Shown here: piece by piece, positions 7,499-16,098 of the stretch | Layout: each line of letters begins with the position of its first letter | Position numbering within the stretch: the stretch's first letter is position 1 | Origin: CADEGL01 sp050180485 | GTDB taxonomy: Bacteria; Pseudomonadota; Alphaproteobacteria; CADEGL01 | Direction of reading: 5' to 3' | DNA length: 63,585 bases | Assembly: GCA_050180485.1 (NCBI GenBank) | Contig: JBFXED010000024.1 | Coordinates: forward strand, 1 to 63,585 | Position numbers and translations under genes: made by a program | Notes under the pieces: model-generated | Databases searched by the model: none | The model's input: the letters and a program-made list of their open reading frames with translations, nothing else | Told to the model about the DNA's origin: nothing

Positions 7499-8038
7499 TC
7501 AGGTGATGATGCCGCGCTTGTGTTCGGAGATTTGCACTTTGCCCGTCTGAAGCGCGCGCTTCATAGCGGGAACCGCATCGTGCGGATTGCAGGCGCCGCA
7601 CATGAACACGTCGATGGCGGCATATCCCCGTTCAGGCCAGGTATGGATGCTAATGTGCGACTCCGCGAGCAGCGCCACGCCCGACAGGCCGCAATTGGGC
7701 CCGAAGTGGTGGAGCTTCACGTCGAGCAAGGTTGCGCCAGCCGCTTCGGAGGCCTCACGCATCATCGCATCGACGATCTCGAGGTCGTCGAGATTCTTAG
7801 CGTCCCAAAACTCAACGATCAGGTGTCGTCCAGCGAACAGGAGACCGTCCTGTTCGATGAAGTAGCCCTTAACGTCGTTAACTTTTGCTTCCGAGGGTCG
7901 CGTATCGCTGACCGTCGGCTCCGAAGGAACGACCTTCGGGACAAGCTTAGGCTTTTGCTTATCTGGAACGCTACGGGCCTTGGGGGACCGCTGTCCAGAA
8001 ACGGCTAAGGAAACGTTCGTGCGCAACCGCACCTCCAC
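7499..8038 (-). CDS. speD: S-adenosylmethionine decarboxylase proenzyme, prokaryotic class 1
   Basis: This pyruvoyl enzyme decarboxylates AdoMet to supply aminopropyl groups for spermidine. The self-cleavage site ESHISIHTWPE is intact (pyruvoyl-forming Ser127 counting from 8038), as are HHFGPNCGLSG and the Cys in FMCGACNP. The conserved core begins only near residue 57 (KGYFIEQDG). About 56 residues before it are Pro/Lys/Ser-rich with no internal ATG; the start is taken as GTG 8038, but GTG 8032 or a TTG is possible and no clear ribosome site decides. No speE lies in the window. It is transcribed alone and closed by its own terminator. Confidence 0.88.
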   Translation of the reverse strand: MEVRLRTNVSLAVSGQRSPKARSVPDKQKPKLVPKVVPSEPTVSDTRPSEAKVNDVKGYFIEQDGLLFAGRHLIVEFWDAKNLDDLEIVDAMMREASEAAGATLLDVKLHHFGPNCGLSGVALLAESHISIHTWPERGYAAIDVFMCGACNPHDAVPAMKRALQTGKVQISEHKRGIIT

Positions 8039-8159
8039 CGTAACCAGATTGCAGTAAGGGGGCTAAATATGTGTCTTGCGGACTTGAACACAAGAAAAAA
8101 AAGGGCCCGGGGGAAAAAAACTTTGGGCTGCGTTCCCTGCGCCACGCGCCACGCGCCGG

Positions 8160-9950
8160 CTAGAACTGCTCCTCGGCCAACGCCATCGTCGCCGCGGCGC
8201 CTGTCTTGATGGTGGCGAGAAGCGCCGCCGATTGCGGCAGGATCTTGTCGGCATAGAAGCGCGCGGTGGCGCGCTTCGCGGCCAAGAAAGCTCCGTCACT
8301 GGCCGCTTTCTCGCTCTCGGCCGCCGCCAGCGCGGCGCGCGCCATCATCCACCCGCCGGCCACGATTCCGACCAGAGTCTGGTAGTGCGTGGCGCCCGCG
8401 GCGGGCGCCAGCGGCTCCCGCTTTGCGGCGTCGAGGAGCCAGCCGGTGGTTTCCGTCAGCGCCCGGACACCGTCGGCCAGCCCGCGCCGGATGGCGGCCA
8501 TGTCCGCGCCGGGCGCTTGGGCCAGGCGGGCGTCGAGCGCCTGGATCTCGGCCTCCAGCCGCCGGGCCGTTTCGCCGCCTTCGCGCAGAAGCTTCCGTCC
8601 GACCAGATCGCGCGCCTGGATGCCGTTGGTGCCCTCATAGATAGGTGTGATGCGCGCGTCGCGGAAAAGCTGCGCCGCGCCCAAATCCTCGACGAATCCC
8701 ATGCCGCCGTGAATCTGGACGCCCAGCGAGGCCACCTCGCACGCGATATCCGTGCTCCAGGCCTTCACCACCGGGGTCAGGAAATCGACCAGTGATTGGC
8801 TGTGCCGCCGTTCGGCCTCGTCCGGGTGGCGGTGCGCGCGGTCGAGCAGCGCTGCCGTCTGGTAGGCAAGCGCCCGCGACGCCTCCGTCAGCGCGCGCAT
8901 GGTCATCAGCATTCGCCGCACGTCCGGGTGGCGGATGATGGCGACGGGCTCGCGCCCGCCGGTGGCGTCGTCGCGGCTCTGGATCCGGCTGCGGGCATAG
9001 TCGCGCGCAAGCTGGTAAGCGCGCTCGGCGACGGCGATGCCCTGGATGCCCACGCCCAGCCGCTCGTTGTTCATCATGGTGAACATGTATTCGAGGCCGC
9101 GATTCTCCTCGCCGACCAGGAAGCCCGTGGCGCCGCCGTGGTCGCCATAGGCCATGACGCAGGTCGGGCTGGCGTGGATGCCCATCTTCCGCTCCAGCGA
9201 GACGCAACGCAGGTCATTGCGGGCGCCCGGCGCGCCGTCCGCGCCCACCATGCGCTTGGGCACGATGAAGAGGGAGATGCCGCGCACGCCCGCCGGCGCG
9301 TCGGGCAGGCGCGCCAGAACCAGATGAACGATGTTCTCGGCGATGTCGTGCTCACCGTAGGTGATGAAAATCTTCTGCCCGGTAATCTTGTAGTGATCGC
9401 CCGCGCGCACCGCGCGGGTGCGGATCTGACCCAGGTCCGAGCCTGCCTGCGGTTCGGTCAGGTTCATGGTGCCGGTCCAGCGCCCCTCGACCAGCGGCTT
9501 CAGGTAGAGCGCTTTCTGCGCCTCGGTGCCGTGGATGGCCAGAACCTCGGCCGCGCCCACGCTCAGCATCGGGCAAAGCGAGAAGGAGAGGTTGGCGGAG
9601 CTCCACATCTCGGCCAGCGGCGTGTGTACCGCCCAGGGCAGGCCCTGACCGCCATGTTCCGTGTCGAACGGCACGCCGGCCCAGCCACCTTCGACGAATT
9701 TCGCGTAAGCCTCAGCCCAGCCGTCGGGCGTGCGCACCACGCCGTTCTCGATCCGGCTGCCCTGGCGGTCGCCAGGCTGGTTGAGCGGCGCCAGCACCTG
9801 GCTCGCGAGCTTGCCGCCTTCCTCCAGCACCGCGTTGACCAGGTCGGGTGCGGCTTCCTCGAAGCCCGGCAGACGCCGGACCTCATCGAGGCCGACGACG
9901 GATTCCAATAGGAAACGCATGTCCTGGATTGGGGCGGAGTAGCCGTTCAT
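8160..9950 (-). CDS. Acyl-CoA dehydrogenase, DmdC-like subgroup
   Basis: This FAD enzyme introduces an alpha-beta double bond into an acyl-CoA thioester. The 596-residue protein begins with the YSAPIQDMRFLLESV segment typical of the long subgroup that includes 3-methylmercaptopropionyl-CoA dehydrogenase (DmdC) and ends in an acetyl-CoA-dehydrogenase C-terminal-like domain (from about residue 470). Substrate-binding NLTEPQAGSDLG and the catalytic-Glu motif YEGTNGIQ are intact. No dmdA, dmdB or dmdD is nearby, so the substrate is left open. It is the last gene of a minus-strand run after the ATP-grasp-like gene, 9 bp from that gene's stop. Confidence 0.9.
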   Translation of the reverse strand: MNGYSAPIQDMRFLLESVVGLDEVRRLPGFEEAAPDLVNAVLEEGGKLASQVLAPLNQPGDRQGSRIENGVVRTPDGWAEAYAKFVEGGWAGVPFDTEHGGQGLPWAVHTPLAEMWSSANLSFSLCPMLSVGAAEVLAIHGTEAQKALYLKPLVEGRWTGTMNLTEPQAGSDLGQIRTRAVRAGDHYKITGQKIFITYGEHDIAENIVHLVLARLPDAPAGVRGISLFIVPKRMVGADGAPGARNDLRCVSLERKMGIHASPTCVMAYGDHGGATGFLVGEENRGLEYMFTMMNNERLGVGIQGIAVAERAYQLARDYARSRIQSRDDATGGREPVAIIRHPDVRRMLMTMRALTEASRALAYQTAALLDRAHRHPDEAERRHSQSLVDFLTPVVKAWSTDIACEVASLGVQIHGGMGFVEDLGAAQLFRDARITPIYEGTNGIQARDLVGRKLLREGGETARRLEAEIQALDARLAQAPGADMAAIRRGLADGVRALTETTGWLLDAAKREPLAPAAGATHYQTLVGIVAGGWMMARAALAAAESEKAASDGAFLAAKRATARFYADKILPQSAALLATIKTGAAATMALAEEQF

Positions 9951-9959
9951 GGTGTCACC

Positions 9960-10895
9960 TTAGCGGCGGCCAGCCGCACGTGGAACCTTGGCAAGCGCCT
10001 TAAACGCGCGCGCGAGGCGGGCACGGACGGCACGGCCGGCGTCGAGCGAAGTGCTGTTGACGATGGCCAGCCGAAAGCCGCCCGGTGGCATGGAGTGGGC
10101 TTCGGGCGGCCGGTCCTCGTGGAAGGAAATCTGGATGCTGGAGATACCGGGTCGCGCGGCCAGTTCGGCGACCAGGGTGCGGTCGATCGGCCGATGTCGG
10201 CGGCCGTGAGGGCCGAACAGCACCACGCTGTAGCCGGTGCGGCGGTTCCGGTCGGTGAAACTCCAACGCCCGTCGCGATAGAGCGGCACCAGGCTTTCGA
10301 TCCAGCCGTCTCCGTAGAGATCCGGCCACTGGTCGCTCATGCGCAGGTGGATCTCGATGATTCGCCCGCCGATCGTCTCGACATTCACCACGCCGGAGAA
10401 ACCCGCCATCTCGCGGCGCAGCCACTTGCCGCAATAGGCTTCGAGCGTGGGCCGCCGCGCGGCTTCGACCGTCCAGTGGTCGAAGGTGCCGCCCCGCCCG
10501 GGCTTGCCCTTGGTGTGGCGCCACCAGACCGGTTTCCCGCGCGCCAGTGCCACGTCCGAACTGATGTGTTCGCCTTTCAACAGGCGTGTCCACATATGGC
10601 CGGGTGCTTGGTGACGGCGAAGCTCGGCCGCGCTGCGCAGGATGCGGCTGCCCTTGCCCATCCCTTTCAGGTTGTAGATGGGCTTGCTGAAGACGGGATA
10701 GCGCGGCGGCGGCACGCCGTGGGGCGCGGCTTCCAGCCCCTGGCTGGTCGCGATGTAAAGCTTGTTGTGAAGATGGCGCAGGCGCGGATAGAGCAGCCAG
10801 CAGTCGCCATCATCGGTCGGGATGACCACCCGGCGCGGACAAGGAATGTTCTCGAAGAACTGCGTACGCCATGGATCGTGCTCGACGAACGGCAT
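9960..10895 (-). CDS. Unrecognised protein with ATP-grasp-like features
   Basis: This 311-residue protein matches no named family I know. It has an ATP-grasp-like order: a Lys in VFSKPIYNLKGMGKGSRI (residues 68-85), a strand region LLKGEHISSDVALARGK (105-121) resembling the EEYSVDV segment of ATP-grasp ligases, and GVVNVETIGGRIIEIHLR (168-185), which resembles the final Mg-binding GxxNVExxxxxxxEINPR segment, with His-Leu in place of Asn-Pro. The C-terminal 30 residues are Arg/Ala-rich. It sits between a GlcD-like flavoprotein (22 bp upstream) and an acyl-CoA dehydrogenase (9 bp downstream), probably as one transcript. A carboxylate-amine or thioester ligase activity is inference. Confidence 0.6.
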   Translation of the reverse strand: MPFVEHDPWRTQFFENIPCPRRVVIPTDDGDCWLLYPRLRHLHNKLYIATSQGLEAAPHGVPPPRYPVFSKPIYNLKGMGKGSRILRSAAELRRHQAPGHMWTRLLKGEHISSDVALARGKPVWWRHTKGKPGRGGTFDHWTVEAARRPTLEAYCGKWLRREMAGFSGVVNVETIGGRIIEIHLRMSDQWPDLYGDGWIESLVPLYRDGRWSFTDRNRRTGYSVVLFGPHGRRHRPIDRTLVAELAARPGISSIQISFHEDRPPEAHSMPPGGFRLAIVNSTSLDAGRAVRARLARAFKALAKVPRAAGRR

Positions 10896-10917
10896 GGCGT
10901 GATGGGGCGCGGGTCCG

Positions 10918-12354
10918 CTAGGAGGGCAGGACCTTGCCGGGATTCATAATCCCGGCCGGGTCGAGGGCGGCCTTTACCCGCTTCATCATGTCCAGCTCGA
11001 CCGGGTCGACATGGCGCAGGAACTCCTCGCGCTTGAGGCGTCCGATGCCGTGCTCGGCGCTGATGCTGCCGCGGAAGCTCGATGCCACGTCGTGGACGAT
11101 GCGATTGAAATGCGCCCAGCGCGCCAGAAATGCCTCGCGATCGGTCCCCTCCGGCCAGGCCAGGTTGAAATGCACGTTGCCGTCGCCGACATGGCCGAAG
11201 ATGAACAGGCGGATGCCCGGAAGGTCCGCTTCGCAGGCGCGCGATGCCGCGCGGATGAATTCGGGCACCTTGGAGACCGGTACGCTGACATCATGCTTGA
11301 TGCCGCCGCCCGCGATCTTCTGGGATTCGGGGATGGCCTCGCGCACACGCCACATCTGCTGCGCCTGCCCGGCGCTGTTGGCGACCACGGCGTCGGTGAC
11401 CAGGCCATCTTCGGCCGCCTGGCCGAGCGCCGTCTCCAACGTCTCCGACAGCGTGCCGGAAGACGAGCCGGCCGATAGTTCGATCAGCGCGTAGTACGGA
11501 GACGGTTCGGCGAAGGGGTGAATGGTGCCCGGCACGCGTTCGACCGCCAGAGCGATGCAGCTGCGGCCCATCAGCTCGAAACCGGTCACGAGGTCGCCCG
11601 AGGCCGCGCGCACGCGCGCCAGCAATTCGACGGCGGCGTCCGGCGTAGGCAGGGTGACGAGCGCGGTTGCGACCTCCTGCGGGCGCGGAAACAGCTTGAG
11701 CACCGCGGCGGTGATGATGCCGAGCGTGCCTTCCGCGCCGAGGAACAAATGCTTCACGTCGTAGCCGGTGTTGTCCTTGCGCAGGGCGGAAAGGCCATTC
11801 CAGATTTGGCCGTCGGGCAGTACGACCTCGAGGCCGAGTGTCAGCTCGCGCATGTTGCCATAACGCAGCACCGCCACACCGCCGGCGTTGGTGGAGAGGT
11901 TGCCGCCGATCTGGCACGAGCCTTCGGCGCCCAGGCTCAAGGGGAACAGCCGGTCGGCGTCCTGCGCCACGCGCTGGACATTGGCCAGGATGCACCCGGC
12001 TTCGACGGTGATCGTGTAATTCAGCGGATCGATCTCGCGGACGCGGTTGAGGCGCGATAGTGACAGCAGAATCTCATGGCCGGATTCGTGAGGCACGGAC
12101 CCGCCGCACAGGCCGGTATTGCCGCCTTGGGGTACGATCGGCGTGCCCGCTTCCGCGCACAGGCGAACGACGGCGGCGACTTCCTCGGTATTGGCCGGGC
12201 GCACGACCACGGGCGTGTTCCCGCGATACAGGCGGCGCTCATCCAAAAGGAAGGGAGCCAACTCCGCAGGATCGGTGATCGCGCCCTTGGCGCCGACCAC
12301 CGCGCGGATGCGGTCGACGAGATTATCCGTGGCCATCTTGGGCACGGCGCTCAT
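10918..12354 (-). CDS. FAD-binding oxidase, D-2-hydroxyacid dehydrogenase type (GlcD/D2HGDH-like)
   Basis: This PCMH-type flavoprotein oxidises a D-2-hydroxyacid such as D-lactate, glycolate or D-2-hydroxyglutarate. The 478-residue protein shows the FAD-binding segment PQGGNTGLCGG, GAEGTLGIITAAVLKL, and the C-terminal metal-site motifs GHVGDGNVHFNL and EHGIGRLKR. The frame is open to 12393, but the ATG at 12354 has a GGAG ribosome site 7 nt upstream and is preferred. It lies 58 bp after tsaC on the same strand, and the two are likely cotranscribed. The exact substrate cannot be read from sequence. Confidence 0.88.
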   Translation of the reverse strand: MSAVPKMATDNLVDRIRAVVGAKGAITDPAELAPFLLDERRLYRGNTPVVVRPANTEEVAAVVRLCAEAGTPIVPQGGNTGLCGGSVPHESGHEILLSLSRLNRVREIDPLNYTITVEAGCILANVQRVAQDADRLFPLSLGAEGSCQIGGNLSTNAGGVAVLRYGNMRELTLGLEVVLPDGQIWNGLSALRKDNTGYDVKHLFLGAEGTLGIITAAVLKLFPRPQEVATALVTLPTPDAAVELLARVRAASGDLVTGFELMGRSCIALAVERVPGTIHPFAEPSPYYALIELSAGSSSGTLSETLETALGQAAEDGLVTDAVVANSAGQAQQMWRVREAIPESQKIAGGGIKHDVSVPVSKVPEFIRAASRACEADLPGIRLFIFGHVGDGNVHFNLAWPEGTDREAFLARWAHFNRIVHDVASSFRGSISAEHGIGRLKREEFLRHVDPVELDMMKRVKAALDPAGIMNPGKVLPS

Positions 12355-12412
12355 GCCATCACTCCGTCCATCGAGGCGGGCATTAAGCCCCATGGGTCGG
12401 CCAGCGGCAAGG

Positions 12413-13387
12413 TTAGCCCCGCTCGGCTGCGCGGCGCAGCCGGTCGTTGATGGCGCGGCCCAGGCCCCGTTCCGGCACCGGCATGACCGCGATGCCCGAG
12501 CATTCGCCGGGCCGGTCCAGCGCGCGCAGCATGGCGAACAGGTTGGCCGCGGCTTCCACCACGTCGCCCGTCACGCTGAGATTCAGCATGTTCCGCGCGC
12601 CCGATGGCACGCTGGGGCCAAATGCGAGCAGCGCTTCCTTCTCACGCGCCCCGGCGGCGTCAAGACGCAACGGCAGGCGCGTGGCGTAGTGGCGCACCAG
12701 CCGGCCCGGAGAGCGCGGTGCGTCATCCGAGCTGCCATCGTCCACGACCGGGCCGATTGCCATCTCGATCTCCTCGCGTGGCAGCCCGCCTGGCCGCAGG
12801 ATCGTCGGTGCTGCGCCCGACAGATCGATGACGGTCGATTCGATTCCCACACGGCAGGGACCGCCGTCGAGAATCAGCGAAACCTTGTCGCCGAGAGATT
12901 CGGCGACATGGATCGCGCTGGTCGGGCTGACGGCGCCCGAGACGTTGGCGCTGGGTGCGGCCAGAGGATGGCCCGTGGCTTCGATCACGGCGCGCGCCAC
13001 GTCATGGGCGGGCACGCGCACCGCCACGGTGTCGAGACCCGCGCTGGCGAGGAGTGAGATCCGGCAGTTCGGCGCGCGCGGCAGCACCAAGGTCAGCGGC
13101 CCGGGCCAGAAGCGGCGCGCGAGAACATCGGCGGTTTCGGCGAAGACCGCGTCGCGCCGGGCGTCCGTGTCGGCGGCATAGTGGATGATCAGCGGGTTGA
13201 AATGCGGCCTGCCCTTGGCGGCGAAGATGGCCGCGACGGCGCGTTCGTCGGTGGCATCGCCAGCCAGGCCGTAGACGGTCTCGGTCGGCAGGGCGACCAA
13301 GCGGCCCGCGCGCAACAATCGCCCCGCCTTGGCGATGGCATCGGCCGAGGGTGCTAAAATCTGCGGCGGGGCGGACAGGTTGCTCAC
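12413..13387 (-). CDS. tsaC: L-threonylcarbamoyladenylate synthase, Sua5 type
   Basis: The enzyme makes threonylcarbamoyl-AMP from threonine, bicarbonate and ATP for the t6A37 modification of ANN-decoding tRNAs. The 324-residue protein has the YrdC/Sua5 catalytic domain in the first 210 residues (LVALPTETVYGLAGDA, KGRPHFNPLIIH) and a C-terminal Sua5 domain (about 220-324), so it is the long TsaC2/Sua5 form. It starts a minus-strand run of four genes ending at 8160. Confidence 0.94.
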   Translation of the reverse strand: MSNLSAPPQILAPSADAIAKAGRLLRAGRLVALPTETVYGLAGDATDERAVAAIFAAKGRPHFNPLIIHYAADTDARRDAVFAETADVLARRFWPGPLTLVLPRAPNCRISLLASAGLDTVAVRVPAHDVARAVIEATGHPLAAPSANVSGAVSPTSAIHVAESLGDKVSLILDGGPCRVGIESTVIDLSGAAPTILRPGGLPREEIEMAIGPVVDDGSSDDAPRSPGRLVRHYATRLPLRLDAAGAREKEALLAFGPSVPSGARNMLNLSVTGDVVEAAANLFAMLRALDRPGECSGIAVMPVPERGLGRAINDRLRRAAERG

Positions 13388-13411
13388 GGCAGCCAGTCTA
13401 GCGCGCCGCGC

Positions 13412-14194
13412 TTAGCCTCGCCCGTGGGCGACGAAGTGCGGATTCTCGAAGCCGGGCTTGGCATAGAGGAATTCGGTGCCCTCGAGCGTCTCGACCCGGC
13501 CGCCCGCGGCGATCAGCACGGCGTGTCCCGCGGCCGTGTCCCATTCCATGGTGCGGCCCAGGCGTGGGTACAGATCGGCCGCGCCCTCGGCCAAGACGCC
13601 AAACTTCAGTGCGCTGCCCACGGACACGCGCTCGCGCACGGGATAGCGCGCGAGGAATGCATCAACCGTGGCCTTCTCGGAGTGGGAGCGGCTGACCAGG
13701 ACGGTGAGTCCGTCGTGCGGCACAGGGCGTGCGGCGATCGGGCGCGCCGCGCCGCCGCCCTTGGCCAAAGTCGCCGTGCCTGGTCCGTGCCCGGCGTACA
13801 GAAGGCCGTTTTCCATGGCCGGCGCCAACAGGACGCCGAGGGCCGGACGCCGGTCCTCGATCAGCGCGATGTTCACGGTGAACTCGCCGTTGCGCGAAAT
13901 GAACTCGCGCGTGCCGTCCAAGGGATCGACCAGCCAAAAGCGCGTGCCGACAGTCTGGGGCAGACCGTGGTCCGAAACGGCCTCCTCCGACACGGCGGGG
14001 ATATCGGGCGTCAGGCGTTTCAAGCCAGCCAGGATAATGGCTTCCGCTGCGCGGTCGGCGTCCGTAACTGGGGACTTGTCGGCTTTCGTCGCGATCGCGG
14101 GCGAGCCCCCGTAAATTTTCATGATCGCAGCGCCGGCTTCGAGCGCCAGGGCGGAAATTGCGACCGTGAGCGCGCGGCGGTCTGCGATGGTCAT
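13412..14194 (-). CDS. cysQ: 3'(2'),5'-bisphosphate nucleotidase CysQ
   Basis: A Mg-dependent, Li-sensitive phosphatase of the inositol monophosphatase superfamily that hydrolyses PAP or PAPS from sulfate assimilation. The 260-residue protein has the signature metal motifs SEEAVSDHG, WLVDPLDGTREF (the DPLDGT box) and the C-terminal WDTAAGHAVL. The frame extends to 14296, but ATG 14194 has an AAAGGA ribosome site and gives the normal family length. It reads away from the sigma-54 activator across a 440-bp gap. Confidence 0.93.
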   Translation of the reverse strand: MTIADRRALTVAISALALEAGAAIMKIYGGSPAIATKADKSPVTDADRAAEAIILAGLKRLTPDIPAVSEEAVSDHGLPQTVGTRFWLVDPLDGTREFISRNGEFTVNIALIEDRRPALGVLLAPAMENGLLYAGHGPGTATLAKGGGAARPIAARPVPHDGLTVLVSRSHSEKATVDAFLARYPVRERVSVGSALKFGVLAEGAADLYPRLGRTMEWDTAAGHAVLIAAGGRVETLEGTEFLYAKPGFENPHFVAHGRG

Positions 14195-14634
14195 TCCAGT
14201 CCTTTCTTGGGTGTCTTTGGATGATTTGCGTCGAGGTACTTTTCGGCCCGCGATCACGTCGCGCCGGATCATAGGTGAAGCGGTGGCGCGAACCACTCCG
14301 AAATCTATGCGATTACCTAGGGATGCGTGTCGTTCTTGTGATCCGTACCTATTGCTTGCCGTGTTTGATAGGGCGCTTCCACCTTGCGCCTAGCTGCCGG
14401 TTATATTTGGAACCTTATTTTTCTTTGTGATCATTGAAGAAAGCCCGGACCAAAGCATCGAAGTTGGCAAATCCAGTGCAAGGGCAACGACTGCATTCTC
14501 GGAAACTCCCAAAAAATGGCGGATTTTCGCGCTTTTTTCTCTTGTTGCATTTTTCAACGAACTGAATAAATTTGCAAATTGCAAAAAGAGGGGTGCCGCG
14601 CGATCGACGCGCGGTTGAAGGCTGAGGCCGCCGC
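14195..14634. other. 440-bp divergent intergenic region between cysQ and the sigma-54 activator
   Basis: I see no gene here. The right half (14400-14590) is clearly more AT-rich than its surroundings. It holds a weak promoter candidate TTGCAT (14545-14550)-N16-TAAATT (14567-14572) facing the sigma-54 activator, an operator-like dyad at 14571-14585, and a 7-bp hairpin CCGCGCG/CGCGCGG with a 5-nt loop at 14596-14614, 20 nt before the GTG start. Short A/T tracts (for example 14532-14540) lack a convincing stem. The left third (14195-14400) shows only the cysQ ribosome site. Confidence 0.6.
14571..14585. promoter_or_regulatory. 15-bp operator-like dyad upstream of the sigma-54 activator
   Basis: TTTGCAA-A-TTGCAAA is a perfect inverted repeat with 7-bp arms and a single central base. 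It directly follows and partly overlaps the candidate -10 box TAAATT (14567-14572), so it would cover the transcription start. The binding protein is unknown; autoregulation is an inference. Confidence 0.45.
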
Positions 14635-16074
14635 GTGAACGAACCGCAATTGCCGCAGGTTCTGCTTGTCGAGGACACGCCCTCGGTCGCGCGCGTCTAT
14701 CTGGAGTATCTCCGGCCCGAGCCCGTGACGGTCACCCATGTCGAGACGGGCAACGACGCCCTGAAGTTCATCAACAAGCGCGCGCCGGAAGCGATCCTCC
14801 TGGACCTCATGCTGCCCGACATGGATGGCATGGACATCCTCAAGGAAGTGGTCTCGCGCAACCAGGGCTCGGCCGTCGTGGTCATCACCGCCCACGGTTC
14901 GATCAGCAACGCGGTCGCGGCCATGCGCGCCGGCGCCTTCGACTTCTTGGTCAAGCCGTTCAACGCCGAGCGACTGGTGGTCACCCTGCGCAACGCCCTC
15001 GAGCGTCGGCGCCTGACCCAGCTGGTCGAGACCTATAAGGAAGATTTCGGCCGCGACGAATATTTCGGCTTCGTCGGCTCTTCGCTCGCGATGCAGGCTG
15101 TCTACCGCATGATCGAGAGCGCGGCGCCCAGCAAGGCGACCGTCTTCATCACCGGAGAGAGCGGTACCGGCAAGGAGGTTTGTGCCGAGGCCATCCATCG
15201 GCAAAGCCCGCGCCGCAACGAAGCCTTCGTCGCGCTCAACTGCGCCGCGATTCCAAAGGATTTGATGGAAAGCGAGATCTTCGGCCACGTGAAGGGCGCC
15301 TTCACCGGCGCGGTGGCCGACCGCCAGGGCGCGGCGGCGAAGGCCAACGGCGGCACGCTGTTCCTGGACGAGATCTGCGAGATGGATCTGGGGCTGCAGT
15401 CCAAGCTGCTGCGCTTCATCCAGACCGGCACCTTCCAGAAGGTTGGCAGCACGGCCTTGGAGAAAGTGGACGTGCGCTTCGTCTGCGCCAGCAACCGTGC
15501 GCCCTTGGCCGAGGTCGAGGCGGGCCGCTTCCGCGAGGACCTCTACTACCGCCTGCACGTCATTCCGATCCAGGTTCCGCCGCTGCGCGATCGCGACAAC
15601 GACGTCATGCTGATCGCGCGCAAGTTCCTGACCGACTTCGCCCGCGAGGAGAACAAGCGCTTCACCACCTACGCGCCGCAGGTCGAGTCCATCTTCGCGG
15701 CCTATACCTGGCCCGGCAACGTGCGTCAGTTGCAGAACGTCGTGCGCAACATCGTCGTGCTGAACGACGGCGAGATCGTCGTGCCGGAAATGCTGCCTCC
15801 GCCGTTGAACAGCGTGGATCCGGCCTCGGTCGGGGTGCGCAGCGTGGCGCGCGCGGGGGGTGAAGGCGATGGAACGGCATCCGCCATTCCGCAGCCCGAG
15901 ACGCCGGAGCAGATCCGCCCTCTGTGGGAGGTTGAGCGATTCGCTATCGAACGGGCGATCGAGGTATGCGGAGGCAACATCCCGCGCGCGGCCGCGCATC
16001 TCGGTATCAGCGCGTCGACGATCTACCGCAAGCGCATGGCTTGGGAAGGCGGAGCGACGCCGTCGCCCAAATAG
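14635..16074 (+). CDS. Sigma-54-dependent response regulator, LuxO-like
   Basis: This NtrC-family transcription activator has 479 residues. The receiver domain (about 8-125) has phospho-acceptor Asp57 and Lys107. The AAA+ domain (about 145-385) has Walker A GESGTGKE (174-181), the sigma-54 contact loop GAFTGA (221-226) and Walker B LFLDEI. The C-terminal Fis-type helix-turn-helix ends NIPRAAAHLGISASTIYRK, close to LuxO. No kinase, phosphotransferase or quorum-sensing gene is adjacent, so its input is unknown. Translation starts at GTG 14635 after a short GAGG site. It converges on the M24 gene (24 bp between stops). Confidence 0.92.
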   Translation: MNEPQLPQVLLVEDTPSVARVYLEYLRPEPVTVTHVETGNDALKFINKRAPEAILLDLMLPDMDGMDILKEVVSRNQGSAVVVITAHGSISNAVAAMRAGAFDFLVKPFNAERLVVTLRNALERRRLTQLVETYKEDFGRDEYFGFVGSSLAMQAVYRMIESAAPSKATVFITGESGTGKEVCAEAIHRQSPRRNEAFVALNCAAIPKDLMESEIFGHVKGAFTGAVADRQGAAAKANGGTLFLDEICEMDLGLQSKLLRFIQTGTFQKVGSTALEKVDVRFVCASNRAPLAEVEAGRFREDLYYRLHVIPIQVPPLRDRDNDVMLIARKFLTDFAREENKRFTTYAPQVESIFAAYTWPGNVRQLQNVVRNIVVLNDGEIVVPEMLPPPLNSVDPASVGVRSVARAGGEGDGTASAIPQPETPEQIRPLWEVERFAIERAIEVCGGNIPRAAAHLGISASTIYRKRMAWEGGATPSPK

Positions 16075-16098
16075 GCGAGGCGCCGCGGGTACCTTTCC

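Noticed and set aside
8099..8140. A/T tracts around GGGCCC downstream of the acyl-CoA dehydrogenase, as a terminator
   Set aside because: The T-runs on the minus strand are not preceded by a stem longer than 4 bp, so no convincing hairpin exists.
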